The position numbers were made by a program, and so were the translations under genes. Positions 1 through 5,233 of a stretch of 7,560 nucleotides of DNA are shown here, in pieces; the stretch's first letter is position 1, and each line of letters begins with the position of its first letter. Under the pieces are notes generated by a model that worked only from the letters and a program-made list of their open reading frames with translations, had not been told where the DNA came from and ran no database searches. The stretch is from Actinomycetota bacterium (GTDB lineage: Bacteria; Actinomycetota; Actinomycetes; Streptosporangiales; Streptosporangiaceae). The stretch spans positions 26,540 through 34,099 of the forward strand of contig PMST01000296.1 in the NCBI GenBank assembly GCA_003168295.1. The letters are read 5' to 3'.

Positions 1-1091
1 CAGAACAGCCGGCCCTGGCTGTCCCGGTACGACCACGCCTCCTCCTCGCTGACGCCGGGCGGCGGGTTCGCCACGCTGGCCAGCGGTGAGGTCTCCGTCA
101 TGCCCCAGGCCTGCAGGATGCGCACGCCAAGCTCCGATTCGTAGCTGGCCTGCAGGGCATGCGGCACCGCGGAGCCGCCGCAGACCACCAGGCGCAGCGA
201 GGACAGGTCACCGCCCTGCGCCCGCATATGCGCGAGCACGCCCGCCCAGATCGTCGGCACCCCGCCCGCCACGGTGACTCGCTCCGCAGCGATCAGCCGC
301 ACGAGCGTGGCCGGCTGCAGGTACTGGTCCGGCAGGATCAGGTCGGCGCCGGACAGCAGGCCCGCGTAGGCCAGGCCCCACGCGTTGGCGTGGAACATCG
401 GCACGACCGGAAGCACCCGGTCCCGTTCGGAAATGGCGAAGGCGTTCCCCAGGCAGGCACCCATCGAATGCAGATAGCTGGACCGGTGGCTGTACACGAT
501 CCCCTTGGGGTGTCCGGTGGTCCCGCTGGTGTAGCACATCGCGGCGGCCGAGCGCTCGTCGAGCGCGGGCCACCCGAACGAGTCAGCCTCGGCTGCGATC
601 AGTTCCTCGTAGTCGTACACGCTCGCGCCGGTGAGCTCGCCCGCGCCCGGCGTCTCGGCGAGCGGCGCGCCGCTCACGATGACGTTGCGGATGGTCGGTG
701 CCTGCGGCAGGATCTCGGCGAACCTGGGCACCAGCGATGCGTCCACGATGACGGTGTGGTCTTCGGCGTGGGTGGCGATATACGCCACGTCGGCCGCCGC
801 GAGCCGGATGTTCAGCGTGTGCAGCACCGCGCCCATCGACGGCACCGCCAGGTAGGCCTCGAGGTGCTCGGCGTTGTTCCACATGAAGGTGCCGACGCGC
901 TGGTCGCCGTCCACGCCCAGGCGCCGCAGCGCGTTCGCGAGCTGCGCGGCGCGACGGCCCGCTTCGGCGTAGGTACGGCGCCTGGTTCCGTCACCGGTCC
1001 AGGTGACGACCTCGCGGTCACCGAATACTGACGTCCCGTAGCGCATGATTGACGCGATCGTCAGCGGGACGTCCATCATCGTGCTGCGCAC
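1..1091 (-). CDS. Fatty-acyl-CoA synthetase (FadD/AlkK-type, AMP-forming), 3' part outside window
   Basis: Adenylate-forming ligase that would activate a fatty or other carboxylic acid to acyl-AMP and then acyl-CoA in the cytoplasm. The visible 363 residues hold the phosphate-binding A3 motif YTSGTTGHPKG at residues 187-197, the VPMFHANAWG motif (His234) typical of medium/long-chain acyl-CoA ligases, and the A5 motif WGMTETSP (Met331, Thr332, Glu333). The N-terminus beginning MRSTMMDVPLTI is characteristic of the actinobacterial AlkK/FadD branch. The C-terminal lid with the catalytic lysine lies beyond the left edge, so completeness cannot be judged. I chose the GTG at 1091 because GGAGGT (1098-1103) sits 6 nt upstream and the family N-terminus fits. 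The gene is the last of the left minus-strand pair, 132 bp after the sigma gene, and probably has its own promoter. Substrate chain length cannot be read from the sequence; methylthiopropionate-CoA ligase is a related alternative. Confidence 0.95.
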   Translation of the reverse strand, partial: MRSTMMDVPLTIASIMRYGTSVFGDREVVTWTGDGTRRRTYAEAGRRAAQLANALRRLGVDGDQRVGTFMWNNAEHLEAYLAVPSMGAVLHTLNIRLAAADVAYIATHAEDHTVIVDASLVPRFAEILPQAPTIRNVIVSGAPLAETPGAGELTGASVYDYEELIAAEADSFGWPALDERSAAAMCYTSGTTGHPKGIVYSHRSSYLHSMGACLGNAFAISERDRVLPVVPMFHANAWGLAYAGLLSGADLILPDQYLQPATLVRLIAAERVTVAGGVPTIWAGVLAHMRAQGGDLSSLRLVVCGGSAVPHALQASYESELGVRILQAWGMTETSPLASVANPPPGVSEEEAWSYRDSQGRLF

Positions 1092-1097
1092 AGAGCC

Positions 1098-1103
1098 ACC
1101 TCC
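1098..1103 (-). promoter_or_regulatory. Shine-Dalgarno site of the acyl-CoA synthetase gene
   Basis: On the minus strand the sequence AAGGAGGT precedes the GTG at 1091 with a 6-nt spacer. This near-perfect anti-16S match decides the GTG start over the in-frame ATG codons a few residues later. Confidence 0.8.
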
Positions 1104-1184
1104 TTGCCGGTGCCTGACCTGCCCATCTGATAGTGCCACGAGTCAGGCGGCCGACAGTAGCCCGGGGCCGCAGCAATAATCTGG

Positions 1185-1200
1185 CTTTATTACCATAAAG
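1185..1200. repeat. Small inverted repeat CTTTAT-TACC-ATAAAG
   Basis: Perfect 6-bp arms around a 4-nt centre, in the 132-bp gap between the sigma gene and the acyl-CoA synthetase gene. It is AT-rich against a very GC-rich background. It could be an operator or promoter element for the downstream synthetase gene, about 95 bp from its start. It could also be a weak hairpin after the sigma gene, but there is no T-tract to make it an intrinsic terminator. Its CTTTA/TAAAG half-sites recur in the larger palindrome in front of the sigma gene. I see no convincing -35/-10 pair here. Confidence 0.35.
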
Positions 1201-1223
1201 ACGGATAAGTCGGTCACTTGGCA

Positions 1224-1757
1224 TTAGGGATCAGAATTCGCGCCGAGTTCCGCGTCGATCCGCAGCCGGGCTACCGCTCGTGACACCGTGCTCTTCACCG
1301 TGCCGAGGCTGATGCCGAGGGTCGCGGCAATTTCCGGCTCGGTCATGTCCTCGAAATACCTGAGCATGACGGCGGCACGCATGCGTTGCGGAAGTCGGTC
1401 GAGAGCCCGCCGCACCACCTCGGCCATGTCACTCTCCCGCGCATGGTCCGCAACCACCTGCTCAGGCAGTTCATCGGTCGGGAATTCCTCGACCCGGCGG
1501 CGACGCCACCACGATATGTGCGTGTTGACCATCGCGCGCCGCACGTAAGCGTCAAGCGCGGCGCGCTCGTTGATTTTGTCCCAGGCCAGATAGGTCTTGG
1601 CCAGCGCGGCCTGGACCAGGTCTTCAGCGTCAGCCCGGTTGCCGGTGAGCACGATCGCCATTCTCAGCAGTGCGGCCCCGCGGGTCTGGACGTATTCGCG
1701 GAAAGCGGCGTCACGGTCGCTGGCTCGCGATTCCCTGTGGTTGCCGACGCCGCTCAT
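1224..1757 (-). CDS. SigE-family ECF RNA polymerase sigma factor
   Basis: Sigma-70 family factor of the group 4 (ECF) SigE-like type common in actinobacteria; it would redirect RNA polymerase to a small regulon. The protein has 177 residues, the usual size. Region 2 covers about residues 18-88, with the core-binding AEDLVQAALAKTYLAW segment (44-59) and the promoter-melting part ending in WWRRRR (83-88). Region 4 covers about 113-166, with the helix-turn-helix TEPEIAATLGISLGTVKS at 139-156. The frame stays open upstream to 2186, but family homology begins only after the ATG at 1757, so I start there. No Shine-Dalgarno is visible; the ATG lies 3 nt from a perfect palindrome, so the mRNA may be leaderless or its leader repressed. 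No anti-sigma gene follows; the next gene on the strand is the acyl-CoA synthetase. The gene is divergent from the cysteine-rich protein/MauE operon, a likely target by position. Confidence 0.93.
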   Translation of the reverse strand: MSGVGNHRESRASDRDAAFREYVQTRGAALLRMAIVLTGNRADAEDLVQAALAKTYLAWDKINERAALDAYVRRAMVNTHISWWRRRRVEEFPTDELPEQVVADHARESDMAEVVRRALDRLPQRMRAAVMLRYFEDMTEPEIAATLGISLGTVKSTVSRAVARLRIDAELGANSDP

Positions 1758-1760
1758 GCT

Positions 1761-1782
1761 GACTACTTTACTTAAAGTAGTC
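1761..1782. promoter_or_regulatory. Perfect 22-bp palindrome (operator candidate) at the sigma gene start
   Basis: Arms GACTACTTTA and TAAAGTAGTC are exact reverse complements around a 2-bp CT centre. The element ends 3 bp before the sigma gene's ATG. A 2-nt loop is unfavourable for an RNA hairpin, so a dimeric DNA-binding repressor site is the likelier reading. It would overlap the sigma promoter: reading leftward, TAAAGT within it matches TATAAT at 4 of 6 positions and is spaced for a leaderless transcript. What binds it cannot be told from the sequence. Confidence 0.7.
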
Positions 1783-1800
1783 CAACAATTACGTTGAGTG

Positions 1801-1900
1801 CTATCCCGGCGTGGTGAGCGGCCCACCGCAGCTATCCGCCAGGGATGTATCTCTGTGTCCTCGCGGCCAAAGGTATCCGAATGACTTGACGTAACTATCC
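1801..1900. repeat. Four TATCC elements in the divergent intergenic region
   Basis: CTATCC or GTATCC occurs at 1801-1806, 1832-1837, 1873-1878 and 1895-1900, all in the same orientation. Start-to-start distances are 31, 41 and 22 bp, close to 3, 4 and 2 helical turns. Three of the four are followed by G, giving TATCCG. They lie between the sigma palindrome and the rightward promoter. They may be tandem activator sites, but the motif is short and chance is possible. Confidence 0.3.
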
Positions 1901-1915
1901 GCGCCAAAGCATGGT
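1886..1915 (+). promoter_or_regulatory. Possible promoter of the cysteine-rich protein/MauE operon
   Basis: TTGACG (1886-1891) matches the -35 consensus at 5 of 6 positions. It is followed after 18 bp by CATGGT (1910-1915), a poor -10 match. If used, transcription would start near 1922, which disfavours the TTG at 1921 and leaves room for the ribosome site at 1942. The weak -10 would fit a promoter needing an activator or an alternative sigma factor. Confidence 0.3.
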
Positions 1916-1941
1916 CGATCTTGTGGCCCATGCAATCCCAC

Positions 1942-1947
1942 GGAGGG
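1942..1947 (+). promoter_or_regulatory. Shine-Dalgarno site choosing the GTG at 1951
   Basis: GGAGGG is the only strong ribosome-binding match near the 5' end of this frame. The spacing to the GTG at 1951 is short (3-4 nt) but usable. Neither the TTG at 1921 nor the ATG at 1930 has a comparable site upstream. Confidence 0.5.
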
Positions 1948-1950
1948 CAA

Positions 1951-3033
1951 GTGCAGAATTTGGCGGACATTCCCCGTTGGTGCGAGGATGTCACGGATTC
2001 CGCCAGTCCGGCACGGTTTGCCCGGCGATCGCTGCTCCGGGCGGCGGTCCTCGGACGCGCGGACGAAACGCGTGCTCCGGTCACAACGACGACCGATGGC
2101 GACACCGGGGCCGCGGAAAGATCGTTGTTGTACACGGTCACCGGGCGGATCCTGGACGTCAGCCCGCATGTCCTCGTGCTGCTCACCGGCCGCGGTGAGC
2201 AGCGCTTTGCGCTGGCGGCCTCCGCGACGGCCTGGCGAGGCGGGCCGGTATCCCCGGCGGCCCTGCGGCCGGGCGATTACGCGGTTCTGCGGCGGAGCCT
2301 CCCCGGCGGACCGGTGGTGGAGCGCATCTGGGCCGGAGTCGGCCGGGTCACCGGAACGATCATCGAACGGGACGGTCCGGCCAGCTTGCTCGTCGACGAG
2401 GGCCCGGCCAAAGGACGCCGGATCGTGATGATCGCCCCGGAGGCCAGCGGGCGGATTCAGGTCCGCTTCCCCCGGCTCGAGCCGGGCTACCTGATCGACG
2501 TGATCGGCCTGAAGCGTGACGGCTTCCTGCAGGCCCTGATACCCGCCACCGCGCAGCCTCCGTACCGGGCCGGCCACCAGCCCGCCGCGCCGATGGTCAG
2601 CGGCCACATACCCGATCCGGTCAGCGGGACCGTGGTCTGGCATGAGCCGGGGGAAGAGCCGCACAACCTGCTCGGGCTGGCTTACCCTGCGCTGGATCCG
2701 GAGACGAGCTGCGAGCATGGCTCGTACCTGCCGTCCTCGTTTTCCGGTGACCTGTACGCCGTGGACCCGCACGCTACGGGGCCCGGCTGTGTACGCCTCC
2801 CCTACCTGTCGGTGGGAAGCCTGCTCCGGCTGCGCAACGACTGCTCAGAACGCACCAGGCTCCTCCCTGTTACCAGCTGCGGGGCGACGGCCAGGCTGTT
2901 CTGCGACCGCTGTGTCACCTGCGGAACCTCGCCCCGGGGCCGGATCGCCGACCTCACCATGGCCGCCTTCGTGGAACTCGGCGGCGCCCTGGAAGCGGGC
3001 TGCTTCAACGCGACGATGATGATCGGCGGATAG
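1951..3033 (+). CDS. Cysteine-rich protein with RlpA-like double-psi beta-barrel C-terminus
   Basis: I do not recognise a named gene. The predicted protein has 360 residues. Residues about 60-205 are Gly/Val-rich and beta-prone and seem to form two similar small barrels (VTGRILDV near 63-70, RVTGTIIE near 132-139). Residues about 250-360 carry eight cysteines (254, 280, 298, 310, 318, 321, 324, 351), including a CxxCxxC cluster. They also show a pattern like RlpA/DPBB domains: LPYLSVGSLLRLRND (283-297), then RGRIADLT (329-336), whose Asp334 corresponds to the conserved DPBB aspartate, then an alanine/glycine helix. DPBB proteins of this type act on or bind cell wall, but activity here is unproved. 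No good signal peptide is seen: ARRSLLRAAVLG (24-35) is Tat-like but its hydrophobic part is too short. The MauE-type gene follows 3 bp after the stop, so the two are surely co-translated. The start could instead be ATG 1930 or TTG 1921. Confidence 0.8.
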   Translation: MQNLADIPRWCEDVTDSASPARFARRSLLRAAVLGRADETRAPVTTTTDGDTGAAERSLLYTVTGRILDVSPHVLVLLTGRGEQRFALAASATAWRGGPVSPAALRPGDYAVLRRSLPGGPVVERIWAGVGRVTGTIIERDGPASLLVDEGPAKGRRIVMIAPEASGRIQVRFPRLEPGYLIDVIGLKRDGFLQALIPATAQPPYRAGHQPAAPMVSGHIPDPVSGTVVWHEPGEEPHNLLGLAYPALDPETSCEHGSYLPSSFSGDLYAVDPHATGPGCVRLPYLSVGSLLRLRNDCSERTRLLPVTSCGATARLFCDRCVTCGTSPRGRIADLTMAAFVELGGALEAGCFNATMMIGG

Positions 3034-3036
3034 GAA

Positions 3037-3894
3037 ATGCTCACCGCCCTGCGAGAGGTCCAGATCCCGGTGCTCGCCGTCATGCTCCTCGGCGGTTGCG
3101 CGGCCAAGGCGTGGCGGGCGCTGCATGCACGTTCCGCCGCAGCGGGAATGGACCCCACCGGGCTGGTCCCGCTCCATCTTCGGCGCCCCGCCGTGGTCAT
3201 GCTGTTCCTGGCCGAGGCCCTCCTGGGCCTCGGGCTGATCGGCACGGCCGGCCGGCTCGGCGATGCCGCTCCGCACCTGGCCGCCACCATCGTGCGGACG
3301 GCGACCGCGCTGTTCTTCCTCATCGCCGTGGGTGCGCTGAACGAGCTGCGGCAGCGGCGCCCCGACGCGGGCTGCGGCTGCTTCGGCGAACTCAGCGACA
3401 CGCCGATCGGCCTGCGCACCATCGCGCGTTCCGGTGTGCTGTGCGCCTCAGCCCTCGTCACCATCGGCCTGCCCCCGCTCCGGATGCCGTCCTCGTCGAC
3501 CGAGGCGGAGATGTGCCTCGCGGTCCTGGCGGTCGAACTGGCCCTGGTCGGCTTCTTGTCGCCGGAACTCGGCGACATCCTGGTCCGGCTCGGGTACACC
3601 GAGCCGTGCGAGCTGCAACGGATTCCGGTCGGGCGGACACTGTCGGTACTGCGCGCGAGCTCCCCGTGGCGCAGGTACGCGAGCCAGGTCTCCACCGCGG
3701 AGCCAGCCGATGTCTGGCGGGAAGGGTGCTGGCGATTCGTGGTGTACCCGGGAGTCGTGAGCGGCCGGCGAGTAGACATCGTTTTCGCGGTCTACCTGCA
3801 GGCCCGTAGGCCTGCTGTCCGCGTGGCGGTTCTCGACGCCGCCACCGACGAGATCCTCGGCCTCGCCGGAGCGCGCCCGTCTGCCGTTCTCTAG
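3037..3894 (+). CDS. MauE/DoxX-family redox-associated membrane protein
   Basis: Integral membrane protein of 285 residues, related to MauE, which is thought to assist disulfide formation in methylamine dehydrogenase; the wider group is assigned to thiol/disulfide exchange at the membrane. Hydrophobic segments lie at about 7-24, 51-72, 82-103, 126-146 and 158-177. The diagnostic GCGCFG motif (112-117; Cys113, Cys115) follows segment three after a charged RQRRPD loop. Other cysteines are 21, 136, 160, 191 and 231. After the last segment there is an additional polar domain of about 105 residues (180-285), starting with a GYTEPCELQRIPVGR stretch, which classical MauE lacks. Start is the ATG 3 bp after the preceding stop codon. 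The local ribosome site is weak (AGGA only 1 nt from the ATG), implying translational coupling. With no mauA/mauB nearby, methylamine use is unlikely. The obvious partner is the cysteine-rich protein encoded just upstream. Confidence 0.85.
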   Translation: MLTALREVQIPVLAVMLLGGCAAKAWRALHARSAAAGMDPTGLVPLHLRRPAVVMLFLAEALLGLGLIGTAGRLGDAAPHLAATIVRTATALFFLIAVGALNELRQRRPDAGCGCFGELSDTPIGLRTIARSGVLCASALVTIGLPPLRMPSSSTEAEMCLAVLAVELALVGFLSPELGDILVRLGYTEPCELQRIPVGRTLSVLRASSPWRRYASQVSTAEPADVWREGCWRFVVYPGVVSGRRVDIVFAVYLQARRPAVRVAVLDAATDEILGLAGARPSAVL

Positions 3895-3909
3895 GTAAAT
3901 CTAGGTAAT
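3890..3909 (+). repeat. Tandem 10-bp direct repeat over the mauE-like stop codon
   Basis: TCTAGGTAAA (3890-3899) is followed directly by TCTAGGTAAT (3900-3909), 9 of 10 identical. The first copy contains the TAG stop (3892-3894). The second forms part of the CTAG-rich inverted motif at 3897-3917. Confidence 0.5.
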
Positions 3910-3917
3910 CAACTAGA
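3897..3917 (+). repeat. Left copy of inverted CTAG motif flanking the ATPase gene
   Basis: Reads AAATCTAGG, seven unrelated bases, CTAGA. The same pattern in the opposite orientation lies at 5173-5193, so the two copies bracket the ATPase gene as imperfect terminal-type inverted repeats (14 of 21 positions identical). CTAG is normally scarce in high-GC actinobacterial DNA, yet five CTAGs occur between 3891 and 3969. This is also the 71-bp gap between two convergent genes; I see no hairpin terminator in it. Confidence 0.45.
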
Positions 3918-3965
3918 GAGCCCGATAATCGCCTAGGCCAGCCTCAGCCCGATGGACGCCGTCGG

Positions 3966-5150
3966 CTAGATCGGCTGGGACCGCAGGAACTTGCCGAAGT
4001 GCGGGACCGTGAACGCGATCAGGCCGCGCTCCGAACTGTAGATCAGCCCCTTCTTGATCAGGCCGTCACGCGCCGGCGACAAGCTCGACGGCTTGCGGCC
4101 GAGCTCGTCGGCCACGATCGAGGTGGGCACCGGATCATCCCCGGTGGCGGCCATCGCGCGCATGTACTCGCGTTCGGAAGGGGTGGCCCGCTCGTACCTG
4201 CTGCCGAAGAAGCCCACGGCCAGCTCCCCCTCGGCCTCGGGCGCGGCCATGCTCACGTCAGCCGCCGTCACCGGGCTGGCCGCGGCCACGTCCCAGGTGA
4301 CCTTGCCGTAGGCCTGGACGAAGTACGGGTAACCATCGGCGGCGGCGTACAGGGCGTCGAGCGCGCCGGAAGTGAAGGTCACGTCCTCGCGCTCCGCCGG
4401 GACGAGCAGCGCCAGGTCGGCGGCATCCCGTTCCAGGCGGTCGATGCGGGTGTACCGGAACAGCCGTTCCGAGTAGCTCTTGCTCGCCGATAGCACCGAC
4501 GGCAGGTGCGGCAGGCCCGCGCCGACGACGATGAGCGGGCCGCCCGTCTGGGAGAGCTCGTGGCAGGCGGCGCACAGCGCGGACACGTCGGCCGAGGGCA
4601 CGTCCTGCATCTCGTCGACGAACAGGGCGATCCCGACGCCGAGGTCGGCCGCGACCGACGCGGCCTCGGCGAACAGTTCGGTGAGATCGACTTCCAGGTC
4701 ACCTGAGTCGGCCCGGCCCCGCTGTGCTGGCACGTCGATGCCGAGCGCGAGGGTGAGAGAGGATCCCTTCGGCGCCTTCGGGTCGTGCTGGGCGAACGCC
4801 TTGAGCACACCGAGGAAGTATTCGACCCGGTCCGGGGCGCGATGCCGGGGCGCAAGTTCGCGCACCGCCATGTGCAGCGCGGCCGCGACCGGCCGCCGGA
4901 TTGACTGCTCCGGGCGGGCTTCGATCTTGCCGGTACCCCACAGCCGCTGCAGGGCCATCGACCTGAACGTGTTGAGCAGCACCGTCTTGCCGACGCCCCG
5001 GAGTCCGGTGAGCACCATGCTCCGCTCCGGGCGTCCCCGGGCTATCCGCTCGAGCACCACCTCGAACTGCCTGATCTCCCGGTCGCGCCCGGTGAGTTCT
5101 GGCGGTCTCTGCCCCGCGCCGGGGGCGTACGGATTGCGCACCGGATCCAT
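3966..5150 (-). CDS. ORC/CDC6-like AAA ATPase with winged-helix C-terminus
   Basis: Cytoplasmic P-loop ATPase of 394 residues, of the AAA_16/archaeal-ATPase kind found as single genes in actinobacteria; biological role not known. Walker A GLRGVGKT lies at residues 49-56. Walker B with the catalytic acidic pair, IALFVDEMQD, is at 174-183. A sensor-1-like VVGAGLPHLP is at 208-217. A DGYPYFVQAYG segment at 272-282 corresponds to the lid of this family. Residues about 322-392 look like a winged helix (TPSEREYMRAMA, then SIVADELGRKPSSLSPARDGLIKKGLI), suggesting DNA or partner binding. I start at ATG 5150 (MDPVRNPYAPG, the usual family N-terminus). A TTG at 5183 is in frame but would place the start inside the CTAG motif and adds unlike residues. 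The ribosome site is weak. No toxin, nuclease or transposase partner is adjacent, so calling it a defence or replication gene would be guesswork. Confidence 0.88.
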   Translation of the reverse strand: MDPVRNPYAPGAGQRPPELTGRDREIRQFEVVLERIARGRPERSMVLTGLRGVGKTVLLNTFRSMALQRLWGTGKIEARPEQSIRRPVAAALHMAVRELAPRHRAPDRVEYFLGVLKAFAQHDPKAPKGSSLTLALGIDVPAQRGRADSGDLEVDLTELFAEAASVAADLGVGIALFVDEMQDVPSADVSALCAACHELSQTGGPLIVVGAGLPHLPSVLSASKSYSERLFRYTRIDRLERDAADLALLVPAEREDVTFTSGALDALYAAADGYPYFVQAYGKVTWDVAAASPVTAADVSMAAPEAEGELAVGFFGSRYERATPSEREYMRAMAATGDDPVPTSIVADELGRKPSSLSPARDGLIKKGLIYSSERGLIAFTVPHFGKFLRSQPI

Positions 5151-5172
5151 GGCATTGGACTCTATGGCCTGA

Positions 5173-5193
5173 TCTAGCCTCAACCCTAGATTT
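5173..5193 (-). repeat. Right copy of inverted CTAG motif, upstream of the ATPase gene
   Basis: On the minus strand this reads AAATCTAGG, seven bases, CTAGA, the mirror of the copy at 3897-3917. It ends 22 bp before the ATPase ATG, where promoter or operator elements are expected. Within the copy, TCTAG and CTAGA form a small inverted repeat, so it could equally be an autoregulatory site. Confidence 0.45.
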
Positions 5194-5233
5194 GCTTAGA
5201 AAGCCCTACCGGCGTGTCGCGGACCGGAACGTC

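Noticed and set aside
159..1031. Long open frame on the + strand, 290 codons
   Set aside because: Lies opposite the acyl-CoA synthetase, whose motifs are unmistakable; the translation is Arg/His/Gly-rich without a recognisable domain, as expected for antisense of high-GC coding DNA.
1758..2186. N-terminal extension of the sigma factor
   Set aside because: The frame stays open but the translation has no similarity to sigma regions, would run over the palindrome and overlap the divergent gene; ATG 1757 gives the normal family length.
1801..2772. Minus-strand open frame of 323 codons opposite the cysteine-rich protein
   Set aside because: Arg/Gly-rich, no domain; the + frame has a ribosome site, cysteine pattern, DPBB-like motif and a 3-bp spacing to a recognisable MauE-type gene.
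3037..3894. Part of a methylamine utilisation (mau) cluster
   Set aside because: No methylamine dehydrogenase subunits, MauD or MauG nearby; only the MauE-type fold and GCGCFG motif are shared.
3897..5193. Insertion sequence or transposon
   Set aside because: The bracketed gene is an ATPase without transposase or DDE/HUH catalytic motifs, and I see no flanking target-site duplication; reported only as inverted motifs.
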